Source: Bisbaumannia sp015645095
Lineage (GTDB): Bacteria; Pseudomonadota; Gammaproteobacteria; Pseudomonadales; Halomonadaceae
NCBI GenBank assembly: GCA_036871055.1
Contig: CP141893.1
Location: 3,844,001-3,908,000, forward strand
Reading direction: 5' to 3'
Length of the DNA stretch: 64,000 nt
The position numbers and the translations under genes were made by a program. Under the pieces are notes generated by a model, which did not search any database, was not told where the DNA came from, and saw only the letters and a program-made list of their open reading frames with translations. Shown piece by piece: positions 7,706-17,006 of the stretch. Positions within the stretch are counted from its first letter, which is position 1. Every line of letters begins with the position of its first letter.

Positions 7706-9756
7706 TCCCCCGCCAGGGTCTGCCACAGGAAGGTAAAGGCCAGGGCCTGCATCTGGGCCCGCTGGGGATTGTCCGCGGCGCCGCCGTGGCCGCCTTCGAG
7801 GTTCTCGTAGTAGAGCGCCGGCTGGCCCAGCTCGTGCAGCCGCGCCAGCATCTTGCGGGCATGGCCCGGATGGACCCGGTCGTCCCGGGTGCTGGTCATC
7901 AGCAGCGTCGGCGGGTAGGCCACCGCCGGGTCCAGGTTGTGGTAGGGAGAGAGGTCGCGCAGGAAGGCCTCCCAGTCGTCGCCGTCCGGGTCCCCGTACT
8001 CGGCCATCCAGGAGGCGCCGGCGAGCAGCTCGTGGTAGCGGCGCATATCGAGCAGCGGCACCTGGCAGACCACGGCGCCGAACAGCCGCGGATACCTCAC
8101 CAGCATGTTGCCCACCAGCAGGCCGCCATTGGAGCCGCCCTGGATGCCCAGGCGCCGCGGCGAGGTGACGCCCCGGGCGATCAGGTCCTCGGCCACGGCG
8201 GCGAAGTCCTCGAAGGCCCGGGGGCGCTTCTCCTTGAGTGCCGCCTGGTGCCACTCGGGGCCGTATTCGCCGCCGCCACGGATATTGGCCACCACATAGA
8301 CTCCGCCCCGACTCAGCCAGCCGCGCCCTACCCCGGGGCTGTAGGCGGGCAGCAGCGATACCTCGAAACCGCCGTAGCCGTAGAGCAGGGTCGGGTGGTC
8401 GCCATGGGGCGCGAGGTCGCGCCGCGCCACCTGGAAATAGGGGACACGGGTGCCGTCGGCACTGGTGGCGAAGTGCTGAGTGACCGCGAACTCCTCGGCC
8501 GCGAACCGCGCCGGGGCCCGCTTGAGCGGGGTGAGCGGCTCGCCGACCCGACCGTGGTACAGGGTGGTGGGGGTCAGGTAATCGCTGGCCACCAGGAACA
8601 ACTCGTCGCTCTCCTGCTCGTCCACGGCGGCGACGCTCAGGCTGCCCGCCGCGGGGACGCCGGCCAGGGGCGCCCGGCGCCAACCGTCGGCCCCGGGGGT
8701 CAGCACCTCCAGGCGGTTGCGCACGTGCTCCAGCACATTGAGCACCAGGTGATGGCGGGTCCAGGTGACGTCCGTCAGGGAGCGTCCCGCCTCGGGGGTG
8801 AAGAGCACCGTCACCTCGCGCCGGCCGGCCAGCCAGGCCGCGAAGTCGGCGACCAGCAGGCTGCCCGCCGGATGGGTGGTCCCGGCCAGTTCCCAGGGCT
8901 CGCGCGGCTCGATCAGCAGCCAATCGCGATGCACCTGTTTGTGGGCGGAGTCGGGCACCTCGATGCGCCGCAGTTGGTCATCGGCCTCGCGGAGGTAGAG
9001 CTCGCTGGCATAGAAGGCCCTGGCGCGGCTGATGAAGTCGCGCTCGAAGCCGGGGGTCGGGTCGTGCACGGCGGCGACGGAGAGATCATCCGCTTGCCCT
9101 TCGAACAGCGTCTCGGCCGTCGCCAGGGGCGTGCCCCGCCGCCAGCGCTTGACCACCCTGGGGTAGCCCGAGGCGGTCAGCGAGCCCGCGCCGAAATCGG
9201 TGTAGACGTAGACGCTGTCGCGATCGATCCAGCCGACCCCGCCCTTGGCCTCGGGGCGCTGGAAGCCGTCGTCCACCCAGCGCTTCTCCACCAGGTCGAA
9301 CTCCCGGGTCACGTCGGCATCGGCCCCGCCCCGGGAGAGGCTGATCAGGCAGTGCCGCCAGGGCGCGTCCGCGTCGCGGGGCCGCAGGCAATGGGCGCCG
9401 TGCCACACCCAGTTCTCGCCCTCGGCGGCGTTGAGGGCGTCCAGGTCGATCAGCACTTCCCAGGCCGGCTGCGGCTTGGCGTACTCCGCCACCGGGGTGC
9501 GCCGCCAGAGGCCCCGGGGATGGGCCCGATCCTGCCAGAAGTTGTAGTAATGGGGGCCGCGGCGCACCACGAAGGGGATGCGATCCTCGGCCTCGAGGAT
9601 CGCCAGCAGGTCGTCGCGCAGCGCCGTAAAGCCGGCATCCGCCGTCAGCCGGGCCAGGGTCTCGGCGTTGTGTTCCCGCACCCAGGCCAGGGCCGCCGGG
9701 TCATCCACCGCCTCGAGCCAGCGGTGGGGATCTTGGGGGTGGGGTGAGGATGCCAT
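7702..9756 (-). CDS. Prolyl oligopeptidase family serine peptidase (S9A)
   Basis: 684 residues. The N-terminal ~400 residues have the beta-propeller character of the family (WRRTPVAEY, SRGGADADVTREFDL, QHFATSADGTRVPYF). The C-terminal alpha/beta hydrolase carries the nucleophile in GGSNGG, the acid in TRDDRVHPGHA and the His in EGGHGG. It cleaves after proline in short peptides, and no signal peptide is visible, so it is cytoplasmic. I placed the start at ATG 9756 (MASSPHPQDPHRWLEAV); the frame remains open beyond this but overlaps the regulator gene. Its stop shares the bases CTAG with the aldehyde dehydrogenase stop, so the two converge with a 4-bp overlap. Confidence 0.92.
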   Translation of the reverse strand: MASSPHPQDPHRWLEAVDDPAALAWVREHNAETLARLTADAGFTALRDDLLAILEAEDRIPFVVRRGPHYYNFWQDRAHPRGLWRRTPVAEYAKPQPAWEVLIDLDALNAAEGENWVWHGAHCLRPRDADAPWRHCLISLSRGGADADVTREFDLVEKRWVDDGFQRPEAKGGVGWIDRDSVYVYTDFGAGSLTASGYPRVVKRWRRGTPLATAETLFEGQADDLSVAAVHDPTPGFERDFISRARAFYASELYLREADDQLRRIEVPDSAHKQVHRDWLLIEPREPWELAGTTHPAGSLLVADFAAWLAGRREVTVLFTPEAGRSLTDVTWTRHHLVLNVLEHVRNRLEVLTPGADGWRRAPLAGVPAAGSLSVAAVDEQESDELFLVASDYLTPTTLYHGRVGEPLTPLKRAPARFAAEEFAVTQHFATSADGTRVPYFQVARRDLAPHGDHPTLLYGYGGFEVSLLPAYSPGVGRGWLSRGGVYVVANIRGGGEYGPEWHQAALKEKRPRAFEDFAAVAEDLIARGVTSPRRLGIQGGSNGGLLVGNMLVRYPRLFGAVVCQVPLLDMRRYHELLAGASWMAEYGDPDGDDWEAFLRDLSPYHNLDPAVAYPPTLLMTSTRDDRVHPGHARKMLARLHELGQPALYYENLEGGHGGAADNPQRAQMQALAFTFLWQTLAGD

Positions 9757-9821
9757 GGCCGTTCTCCGAGGGGCTTTTCCCCAGTGTATCGGGGAGTGGC
9801 TCGGGCGTCGCCGCCCCGGGG

Positions 9822-10790
9822 TCAGCCGGGGCCCCGCCGCGCCTGACGCGGCGAGTGGCCGTAGAAGCCCCGGAAGGCCCGGGAGAAGCTGGAGCTGGAG
9901 GTGAAGCCGCAGGCCAGGCCCACCGAGAGGATATCCAGCTCGGTCTCGTCGAGCAGACGGCGGGCCCGCTCCAGGCGCAGCTTGAGGTAGTAGTGGCGGG
10001 GCGAGCAGCCCAGCTCCTGGTCGAAGAGGCGCTGCAGCTGGCGCGGCGAGACACCACCGCGCCGGGCCACCTCGGCGAGGCTCAGCGGCTCCTCCAGGTG
10101 GCGCTCCATCAGTGCCACCGCCTCCACCAGATGCCGCTTGTGGGTGCCCAGGCGCCGCGCCAATGTCATGCGCTGCTGGTCGCTGCGGGTGCGGATGCGC
10201 TCGTGGATCAGCTGCTCGGAGACATCGACGGCCAGCCGCGCCCCGTGGCGCCGGCCGATCACCTCCAGGGCCATGTCCATGGCGGCGGCGCCGCCGGCAC
10301 AGGAGAAGCGCCGGCGGCCCAGCTCGAAGAGCTCGTCGGAGGTGGGCACCCCGGGGAAGCGTTCGCGGAAGGCGGGCAGGCTCTCCCAGTGCAGGGTGAC
10401 CCGCTCGCCCTCCAGCAGGCCCGCCGCCGCCAGCAGGAAGCAGCCGGTGTCCAGGCCACCCAGCACGCAGCCGGCCTGGTCCAGGCGGTGCAGCCAGGCC
10501 ATCAAGGGCCGGCTGAGGTGCGCCTCCGGCGCGAAGCCGCTGCATACCGCCAGCGAGGGCAGGTGGTGCACCTCGCCGATGGCCTGGTCGCTCATCAGTG
10601 TCATGCCGTTGGAGGCGGTGACCGGCCCGCCGCCCTCGCTGATCAGGGTCCAATCGAAGAGCGGCCGGCCGCTGATGCGGTTGGCGATGCGCAGCGGCTC
10701 CACCGCCGAGAAGAAGGCCATCATCGAGAAGCCCGGCACCAGCAGGAAACCGACGGTCTCCGGCAATGGGCCCGCATACGCCAGGCGCAT
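9822..10790 (-). CDS. GlxA-family transcriptional regulator (DJ-1/PfpI-like domain plus AraC HTH)
   Basis: 322 residues. The N-terminal ~190 residues resemble the DJ-1/PfpI-like sensing domain of GlxA/GbdR/CdhR regulators (VGFLLVPGFSMMAFFSAVEP, GGLDTGCFLLAAAGLL). The C-terminal ~100 residues contain two helix-turn-helix units (LSLAEVARRGGVSPRQLQRL and ILSVGLACGFTSSSSFSRAF). ATG 10790 is four bases past the end of the BCCT gene on the same strand, so the two are an operon. Regulators of this group often control quaternary amine use in pseudomonads, which fits the carrier. The effector is unknown. Confidence 0.88.
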   Translation of the reverse strand: MRLAYAGPLPETVGFLLVPGFSMMAFFSAVEPLRIANRISGRPLFDWTLISEGGGPVTASNGMTLMSDQAIGEVHHLPSLAVCSGFAPEAHLSRPLMAWLHRLDQAGCVLGGLDTGCFLLAAAGLLEGERVTLHWESLPAFRERFPGVPTSDELFELGRRRFSCAGGAAAMDMALEVIGRRHGARLAVDVSEQLIHERIRTRSDQQRMTLARRLGTHKRHLVEAVALMERHLEEPLSLAEVARRGGVSPRQLQRLFDQELGCSPRHYYLKLRLERARRLLDETELDILSVGLACGFTSSSSFSRAFRGFYGHSPRQARRGPG

Positions 10791-10794
10791 GGCG

Positions 10795-12465
10795 TCAGTC
10801 CTGCCCGGTGGCGGCGGCCCGGGCCGCACGTCGCCGACGGCGTACCGCGGCGGGGTTCTGGATCAGCGACTTGAGTACCCCCAGGGTCATCAGGATGATC
10901 ACCACGCTGAGCGGCAGGGCCGCGGCGATGGAGGCGGTCTGCAGGGCGCCGAGGCCACCGGCCAGCAGCAGTACCGCCGCCACGGCACCGATCACCGCGC
11001 CCCAGAAGATGCGCATCGGCCGGGAGGGCTCGTCATTGCCCAGCGACAGGATGGTGGTGATCACCAGGGTGCCGGAGTCGGAGGAGGTGATAAACCAGCT
11101 GGCCAGCAGCAGGGTGGCCAGTGCCGAGACCGCCCAGGCCAGCCAGGGGGTGGCCGCCAGGCCATCGATGGTGCCGTAGAGGGCCGCCGGGAGGTTCCAG
11201 TTCTGCACCAGGGTGATCAGCCCGGCCTCGCCACCGGCGGCGAGCTCCTGATGCAGGGCCACGCCACCGAAGACGCAGAGCCAGCCGATGATGATGGCGG
11301 TGGGAATGATCATCACGCAGGCCATGTACTCGCGCAGGGTGCGCCCCTTGGAGATGCGCGCGATAAAGAGCCCGACGAAGGGGGCCCAGGCCAGCCACCA
11401 GCCCCAGTAGAAGATGGTCCAGTCGCCCTGCCACTGGGAGGGGCCCGGCTCCTCGGGGAACCACAGCCCCATCTGCACGAAATTGCCCAGGTAGTGCCCC
11501 AGGGAGTCACCGAACATGCCCAGCAGCCAGCTGGTGGGGCCGGCGAAGAGGAAGAAGCCCAGCAGCAGCACCGACATGATGATGTTCCACTGGGAGAGCA
11601 GCTTGATGCCACGCCCCACCCCGGAGACCGCCGAGAGGATGGAGAGGCCACTGATGCCGACGATCAGCGCCAGCTGGGTGGGGTTGCCCGGATCGATACC
11701 GAACAGCCGCTCCAGGCCGGTGGCGATCTGGCTCACCCCCAGCCCCAGGGAGGTGGCCACCCCGAAGACGGCACCGAACACCGCCAGGATATCCACCAGA
11801 TGGCCGATGGGACCGTAGATCCGCTCGCCGATAAACGGATAGAGGGCCGAGCGCAGCGCCAGGGGCAGCTTCTTGCGGTAGGCGAAATAGGCCAGCGACA
11901 GCCCCACCAGCACATAGACCGCCCAGCCATGGAAGCCCCAGTGGAAGTAGGTGACCGCCAGCGCCGAGACCGCCCGCTCATGGCCCAGCTCGGTGGCCCC
12001 GGCCAGGTCCGCGTAGGGGTTGTTGGGGTAGCCGAAGGCGCCGCTGGTATCCAGGTAGAAGAGCGGCTCGGCGACGCCGAAGAAGAGGATGCCGATGCCG
12101 ATACCTGCGGAGAAGAGCATGGCGATCCAGGCGAAGGTGGAAAACTCCGGGCGGCTGTCATCGTCGCCCAGGCGCACCTTGCCGAAGGGGCTCAGCATCA
12201 GGCCGAAGCAGACGGCGATCAGGAACACCAGGGTGATGATGTAGTAGGCGCTGAAGGTGCTCTCGATCCAGGCCCGGGCGCTGCCGAAGACGGTGCCGGC
12301 CAGGGAGGTATCGAAGGCGGTGAACAGCACGAAGGCCAGGATGATGGCCGCGGCGGTGAGGGTCATGCCGCGGTGGGCGCCCTTGAGCAGGCCCTGTTGC
12401 TGAATCTGTAACGCGGCGGGGTTCAGCGGCCCCGCCTGGCTGGGGTCGTCGTGACGGTCGGACAT
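10795..12465 (-). CDS. BCCT family betaine/carnitine/choline-type transporter
   Basis: 556 residues and about 12 membrane segments. The BCCT signature region is clear (FYWGWWLAWAPFVGLFIARI), as is the conserved SAGIGIGILFFGVAEP segment. These carriers import glycine betaine, choline, carnitine or related compatible solutes, driven by Na+ or H+. I chose ATG 12465 (MSDRHDDPSQ); 15 extra upstream codons lack support. It is transcribed leftward and followed by the GlxA-type regulator. In a halophile this is likely an osmolyte or nutrient carrier; the exact cargo cannot be read from the sequence. Confidence 0.93.
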   Translation of the reverse strand: MSDRHDDPSQAGPLNPAALQIQQQGLLKGAHRGMTLTAAAIILAFVLFTAFDTSLAGTVFGSARAWIESTFSAYYIITLVFLIAVCFGLMLSPFGKVRLGDDDSRPEFSTFAWIAMLFSAGIGIGILFFGVAEPLFYLDTSGAFGYPNNPYADLAGATELGHERAVSALAVTYFHWGFHGWAVYVLVGLSLAYFAYRKKLPLALRSALYPFIGERIYGPIGHLVDILAVFGAVFGVATSLGLGVSQIATGLERLFGIDPGNPTQLALIVGISGLSILSAVSGVGRGIKLLSQWNIIMSVLLLGFFLFAGPTSWLLGMFGDSLGHYLGNFVQMGLWFPEEPGPSQWQGDWTIFYWGWWLAWAPFVGLFIARISKGRTLREYMACVMIIPTAIIIGWLCVFGGVALHQELAAGGEAGLITLVQNWNLPAALYGTIDGLAATPWLAWAVSALATLLLASWFITSSDSGTLVITTILSLGNDEPSRPMRIFWGAVIGAVAAVLLLAGGLGALQTASIAAALPLSVVIILMTLGVLKSLIQNPAAVRRRRRAARAAATGQD

Positions 12466-12774
12466 CTCGGCTCCTCGAGCCGTTGCCGTGAGCTTCGGAC
12501 AGTGTCGCAAGCCCCGAAAACCGGAGACTGTGAGACTAGCCGTTCACGCAACGGACGGATGACCCGCCGGGGCCTGGATCCTGCCTGTCAGGGGCCCCAG
12601 GGCGGAGATCGGCTTGGGTTCGGCGACAGGCACGCCCCTATGGTGGGCGAAGCCGCCAGGCAAAAATGACAAAACACGCCATTTATTGCGCACGAAGCGA
12701 CGCATTATCGCCTTCGTCGCCATCATTCGGCCAGATTCCGCGTCTTTTTGCGCCGACGACGTAGGGAGTTGTCA
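12466..12774. other. 309-bp intergenic region upstream of the BCCT operon
   Basis: I see no convincing gene here. It holds the 5' region of the BCCT gene on the minus strand and the 3' side of the last pot gene. The right third (about 12663-12770) is more AT-rich than its surroundings and probably carries the promoter, but I find no well-matched -35/-10 pair. Short frames on both strands lack ribosome sites or recognisable products. Confidence 0.5.
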
Positions 12775-13575
12775 CTAGACGCCGGGCACCCGGGTCTCCC
12801 GGCGCCGCTTGACCTCGTAGGCGATGGCCAGCAGCACCGTGACCAGGATCAGGATCAGCCCCAGGGCATTGACCGCCGGGGTCAGGCCGGTGCGCACCTT
12901 GGAGGCGATATAGACGGTGAGGGTGGTGTCATAGCCCACCACGAAGAGGGTGGTGTTGTAGTTCTCGAAGGATTGCAGGAAGGCGATCACCGCCGCCGAA
13001 TAGATCGCCGGCTTGAGGTAGGGCAGCAGGATGCGCCGGAACATCTGCCACTGGCTGGCGCCCAGGTCCAGGGCGGCGCGCTCCATGGTGCGGTCGAAGC
13101 GCTGCAGCCGGGCGGTGACCATCAGCATCACATAGGCGGCGATAAAGGTGGCCTGGCCCAGCACGGTGAGGAAGATGCCGCCGCTCACGCCCCACTGGCG
13201 CCAGAAGATCAGCGTCGAGATGCCGATGATCACCCCCGGGGTGAGCAGCGGCGAGAGGATCAGCGCATAGAGGAAGGGCTTGGCGCGGCTCGACACCGTG
13301 TTGAGGAAGAGCGCCGTGGCGATGCCGATGGGCACCGCCACCACCAGCACCCCGGCGGCGACGATCAGGCTGTTGGTGAGCGCCTGCCACATGCCCCGGT
13401 CATTGGCCAGCTCGCCGAACCAGCGCAGGGTGGTGCCGTCCCAGGGGGTCACGGTGGGGAAGCGGCTGTCGTTGAAGGTGGCCGCCGCCATCACCAGCAG
13501 CGGCAGGAAGAGGTAGGCGAAGAACACCACCACATAGCCGCGCAGGGCCCAGCCCATCAGTCGTTGCGAACTCAT
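12775..13575 (-). CDS. potC: Spermidine/putrescine-type ABC transporter permease (PotC-like)
   Basis: 266 residues with six hydrophobic segments and the coupling motif ALDLGASQWQMFRRILLPYL. ATG 13575 overlaps the TGA of the preceding permease (ATGA, 13572-13575). The longer open frame upstream is a shadow of that gene. It forms the inner-membrane channel with the permease at 13572-14459. The cargo (polyamine or a related cation) follows from family resemblance and gene set and is not shown by specific residues. Confidence 0.9.
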   Translation of the reverse strand: MSSQRLMGWALRGYVVVFFAYLFLPLLVMAAATFNDSRFPTVTPWDGTTLRWFGELANDRGMWQALTNSLIVAAGVLVVAVPIGIATALFLNTVSSRAKPFLYALILSPLLTPGVIIGISTLIFWRQWGVSGGIFLTVLGQATFIAAYVMLMVTARLQRFDRTMERAALDLGASQWQMFRRILLPYLKPAIYSAAVIAFLQSFENYNTTLFVVGYDTTLTVYIASKVRTGLTPAVNALGLILILVTVLLAIAYEVKRRRETRVPGV

Positions 13576-14459
13576 TTGGCGATATCCCCCAGCCCCACCT
13601 TGAAGAGCTTCATCACCAGCGACATGAAACCGATGCACAGCACCAGCAGCAGGAAGGCGTAGGCCGCCCCCTGGTTCCAGTTGCCGCCCTCGAAGAACCA
13701 GTTGTAGATGATCTGGGTGAACCAGCGGCTGCCCGGCGAGCCCAGCAGGGCCGGCACCGCATAGCTGCCCGCCGCCAGCATGAAGGTCATGATGCAGCCG
13801 GTGGCGATGCCCGGCTTGGCATGGGGAATGATGATGCGCCGATGGGTGCGCAGGGTGCCGGCGCCCAGGTCCCGGGCCGCCCGCACCTGGTTGTCGTCGA
13901 GGCTCTCGATGGCGTTGTAGATGGGGAAGACCATGAACAGGATATAGGCATAAACCATGCCCACCATGACCCCGGCATCGCCGCTGAGGAAGCGGATGGG
14001 GCGATCGATCAGCCCCAGCATCATCAGCACCTCGTTGAGCGGGCCGCGAAACGCCAGGATGATGAACCACGAGTAGGTGCGCAGGATCTCGTTGATCCAG
14101 AAGGGAATGATCAGCAGCAGGATGCATAGCGCCGCCTGCCGGGGACTGGCCAGCTTGGCCAGGTAGTAGGCCAGCGGGTAGCTCACCGCTAGGGTCAGCA
14201 GGGTCACCAGCACGCTGGACCAGAGCGTCTTGAAGAAGATCGCCCGGTGAATCTCGTTGTTGAACAGGGTGACGTAGTTGGCCAGGGTCCAGCCGTCCTC
14301 GGGCCCACCGACCTGGGCCGGCAGCAGGTTGGGGCGCAGCGAGTAGTCGATCATCTGCAGCTGGGGCAAGGTGACCATGACGATCAGCCAGATCCCCAGT
14401 AGGGCCAGGATCGCCGCCGCCAAGGGGCCGCCGAAGCGTGCCCGCAACTGCCTAAACAT
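13572..14459 (-). CDS. potB: Spermidine/putrescine-type ABC transporter permease (PotB-like)
   Basis: 295 residues with six membrane segments; the large periplasmic loop between segments 1 and 2 (LRPNLLPAQVGGPEDGWTLA) is typical of PotB/PotH proteins. The cytoplasmic coupling loop reads ARDLGAGTLRTHRRIIIPHA. The start at 14459 overlaps the end of the ATPase gene by 8 bp, and the stop overlaps the next permease by 4 bp, indicating tight translational coupling in a potD-A-B-C operon. Confidence 0.9.
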   Translation of the reverse strand: MFRQLRARFGGPLAAAILALLGIWLIVMVTLPQLQMIDYSLRPNLLPAQVGGPEDGWTLANYVTLFNNEIHRAIFFKTLWSSVLVTLLTLAVSYPLAYYLAKLASPRQAALCILLLIIPFWINEILRTYSWFIILAFRGPLNEVLMMLGLIDRPIRFLSGDAGVMVGMVYAYILFMVFPIYNAIESLDDNQVRAARDLGAGTLRTHRRIIIPHAKPGIATGCIMTFMLAAGSYAVPALLGSPGSRWFTQIIYNWFFEGGNWNQGAAYAFLLLVLCIGFMSLVMKLFKVGLGDIAK

Positions 14460-15591
14460 GGGCGTCCTCCATCACCTCGCCGGTGGCCGCGTCCAGCGCC
14501 GGGCCGCCATCGTCGGGCAGCACCACCGCGTCTTCGGGATCGAAGCCGAAGTGGGCATGGCGCCCCGGCTGGAGCGCCTCCAGGTGCTGGCGGGAGAGCT
14601 CGTGGCCCAGCTGCACCCGCAGCTTCTCGCCGCTGGCGGCGAGCCGCGTCTCCAGCATCACCCAGGCGCCCTCGAAGTGCACCGCCTCGATGGTGGCCTC
14701 GAGGCCCTGCCCCGGAGCCACCGGGCGCAGGTGCTCGGGGCGCACGTAGAGGGTCGCGGCGGCGCCATTGGCCAGGGGCGTGGGCGCGGTGCCGCGCCCG
14801 CTCAGCTCGCCCAGGGCGCCGCCGTCCAGGCGTACCCGCTCGCCGTCCTGGTCGATGACCTTGGCCTCCAGGCGGTTGTTCTCGCCCACGAAGGCGGCCA
14901 CGAAGCCGGTCTGGGGCGAGCGGTAGAGGGTCATGGGGTCGGCCACCTGCTGGAGTCGCCCCGCCGACATCACCGCCACCCGGTCCGACATGTTGAGGGC
15001 CTCGCCCTGGTCGTGGGTGATGTAGATAAAGGTGATGCCGGTCTTGCGCTGGATCGCCTTGAGCTCGACCCGCATATGCTGGCGCAGCTTGAGGTCCAGG
15101 GCCGAGAGCGGCTCGTCGAGCAGCAGCACCCGGGGCTCCACCGCCAGGGCCCGGGCGATGGCCACCCGCTGCTTCTGGCCACCGGAGAGCTCGGTGACCT
15201 TCTTGGGACCGCTGCCCTCCAGGGCCACCAGGGCGAGCAGTCGCTCCGAGGTGGCGCGCCGCGTCCTGCGGTCGACGCCGCGCACCTCGAGGCCGAACTC
15301 GATGTTCTCGAACACCGTCATCAGCGGGAAGAGCGCCAGGTTCTGGAAGATCATCGCCGTGGGGCGGCGGTTCACCGAGACCCCGGCCATGGACTCGCCG
15401 CCGATGCGTACCTCTCCGGCGGTGGGGGTCAGGAAGCCGCTGACGATATTGAGCAGGGTGGTCTTGCCGCAGCCCGAGGGGCCGAGGAAGCTGAAGAACT
15501 CGCCGGAGGCGATGGCCAGGGAGGTCTCCTCGATGGCGGTGAAGTCGCCGAAGCGCATCACCACCCGATCCAGTTCGACGCTAGCGTCCAT
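14452..15591 (-). CDS. potA: Spermidine/putrescine-type ABC transporter ATP-binding protein (PotA-like)
   Basis: 379 residues. Walker A is LGPSGCGKTTLL, the signature is LSGGQKQRVAIARAL, Walker B is VLLLDEPLSALD, and the switch His lies in THDQGEALNMSDR. The C-terminal ~120 residues form a TOBE/OB regulatory domain (LYVRPEHLRPV). PotA-type ATPases energise polyamine import. The gene lies 93 bp after the binding-protein gene, with a strong hairpin between them. Confidence 0.93.
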   Translation of the reverse strand: MDASVELDRVVMRFGDFTAIEETSLAIASGEFFSFLGPSGCGKTTLLNIVSGFLTPTAGEVRIGGESMAGVSVNRRPTAMIFQNLALFPLMTVFENIEFGLEVRGVDRRTRRATSERLLALVALEGSGPKKVTELSGGQKQRVAIARALAVEPRVLLLDEPLSALDLKLRQHMRVELKAIQRKTGITFIYITHDQGEALNMSDRVAVMSAGRLQQVADPMTLYRSPQTGFVAAFVGENNRLEAKVIDQDGERVRLDGGALGELSGRGTAPTPLANGAAATLYVRPEHLRPVAPGQGLEATIEAVHFEGAWVMLETRLAASGEKLRVQLGHELSRQHLEALQPGRHAHFGFDPEDAVVLPDDGGPALDAATGEVMEDAHV

Positions 15592-15621
15592 TGCGCGTTT
15601 GCCTTCTTCGACCGATGGGAC

Positions 15622-15645
15622 AGCGGCCCCCGCCGGGGGGCCGCT
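15622..15645 (-). other. Intercistronic hairpin between potD and potA
   Basis: A perfect 10-bp stem (AGCGGCCCCC / GGGGGCCGCT) with a GCCG loop and no T tract. Beside it, 15641-15690 holds an imperfect CTCGCTCAAG-type direct repeat. It probably stabilises the potD message or partly terminates transcription so that more binding protein than ATPase is made; this role is inferred from position. Confidence 0.55.
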
Positions 15646-15684
15646 CGCTCGGGCGCTCGCTCAAGCACTCTCTCAAGTACTCGC

Positions 15685-16800
15685 TCAAGCGCTTAGGTAG
15701 CGATCCTGATACTCGTTGCGCAGCGCCACGTACCAGGGTTCCTGGATCGGCCACCACCAGAGGTTGGCCAGGTCTTGCTCGGTGTAGGAGTCGGTGAAGA
15801 ACTGGCGGGTGGCCTCCGGCAACAGCTCGGTGGCGCCCTTGGCGGTGGAGTTGTAGCCGGTGGCCTCGACGAACATGGCCCCCGCCTCGGGGGTGTAGTA
15901 CCAGTTGATCAGCTCGTAGACGGCGTCCGGGTTGCGGGCATTCTTGGGAATCACGAAGCCCTCCATCCACGCCAGGGCCCCTTCCCGGGGCGCGCCATAG
16001 GCGATGTCCTCGCCCTCCTGCTGCAGGCGGAAGGCGGTGGAGTCCCAGGTCTGGCCGATGATGGCGCCGTTGGTACGGAAGGCGGCCTGGGCCTCGTTCT
16101 CGGTGTCCCAGAACTGCACCAGCATCTGCTTGTGCTTGACCGCCTCCTCGAGGATGACGTCGAAGTTGGCGCGCATCGCCTCCTCGCTGCGGTAGGAGTC
16201 GAGCAACGGGAAGGGCAGCCGGCCCTCCCGCTCCAGCCACAGGCCGATGCCCACCAGGGCGGAGTGGCCGCGTACCGTCACCCCCTGGCCATGCTCCGGG
16301 TTCCACAGGTCCGCATAGCTGAGGCTGGCGCGATCGATATTGGCGTAACGACGGTGCCAGGTGATCGCCTCGGTGCCCCAGTCGCTGGGCGCGAAGTAGC
16401 GGCGCCCATCCACCACACCGCCCACCTCGGAGCCCTCGATGGCACTCTCCAGGGCGCCGTCCCAGTTGATGCGGGAGGTATCCAGGGGCTGGATCAGGTC
16501 GAAATCCAGGTAGCCGGGCACCCGGTCCACGGTGGGCATGATGACGTCGAAGCCGCTGCCGTCGGTGGCGCGCAGGGAGTTCATCAGCTCGTCGTTGGTG
16601 CCATAGGGGGTGAAGGTGGCACGAATCCCGGTCTTCTCGGTGAAGTCCGCCAGCATGGCATCGGTGAAGTAGCCGGCCCAGGCATAGATGCGCAGGGTCT
16701 GCTCCTGGGCCAGGGCGCTGTTGATATAGAAGGTGGGCGCCGCGGCGGCGGCGCCCGCCGCCAGGGACCCCTTGAGGAAACGACGACGCGTGATCGACAT
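15685..16800 (-). CDS. potD: Extracellular polyamine-type solute-binding protein (PotD/PotF-like)
   Basis: 371 residues. The signal peptide begins MSITRRRFLKGSLAAGAAAA with a twin-arginine motif, so Tat export is predicted. The mature protein starts QTLRIYAWAGYFTDAML and has TWDSTAFRLQQEG and WYVALRNEYQDRYL regions typical of PotD/PotF relatives. I chose ATG 16800 because the Tat motif then sits at the N-terminus and a GGAGAGAG site lies just upstream. First gene of the potDABC operon. Putrescine, spermidine or another cation is likely; the ligand is not determined. Confidence 0.9.
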   Translation of the reverse strand: MSITRRRFLKGSLAAGAAAAAPTFYINSALAQEQTLRIYAWAGYFTDAMLADFTEKTGIRATFTPYGTNDELMNSLRATDGSGFDVIMPTVDRVPGYLDFDLIQPLDTSRINWDGALESAIEGSEVGGVVDGRRYFAPSDWGTEAITWHRRYANIDRASLSYADLWNPEHGQGVTVRGHSALVGIGLWLEREGRLPFPLLDSYRSEEAMRANFDVILEEAVKHKQMLVQFWDTENEAQAAFRTNGAIIGQTWDSTAFRLQQEGEDIAYGAPREGALAWMEGFVIPKNARNPDAVYELINWYYTPEAGAMFVEATGYNSTAKGATELLPEATRQFFTDSYTEQDLANLWWWPIQEPWYVALRNEYQDRYLSA

Positions 16801-16934
16801 GGTTCTCTCTCCGGTGGACAGGTTGAGTCGACAGCACTGGATAGCGCGACGATGGTACGGCCGCCAGGTGTCCATCGGATGGCAATTAAATGACCGTTCA
16901 ATCGTCGATCCACTAAGCGTAGCCACTAATGGAT

Positions 16935-16968
16935 GCGGGCCCAGCGTCGTTTTCAACGCTGGGCCCGC
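16935..16968 (-). terminator. Hairpin downstream of hmp
   Basis: A 13-bp stem (GCGGGCCCAGCGT / ACGCTGGGCCCGC) with an 8-base loop, starting 38 bases after the hmp stop on the minus strand and upstream of potD. The following minus-strand bases are only mildly T-rich, so termination strength is uncertain. Confidence 0.6.
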
Positions 16969-17006
16969 TGCCGGTCATCGAGGAGGGAAGGCGTCGCCGG
17001 AGGCGC

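Noticed and set aside
10138..12411. 757-codon plus-strand frame opposite the regulator and BCCT carrier
   Set aside because: No recognisable domain and a biased antisense composition. The minus-strand BCCT protein is unambiguous.
12544..12726. 60-codon minus-strand frame and a 32-codon plus-strand frame (from about 12665) in the BCCT upstream gap
   Set aside because: No Shine-Dalgarno, no recognisable product, and codon use unlike the neighbours. The region is better read as regulatory.
15641..15690. Operator array in the CTCGCTCAAG-like repeats between potD and potA
   Set aside because: The repeat is imperfect and partly overlaps the potD stop region. I see no dyad spacing that supports a binding site.
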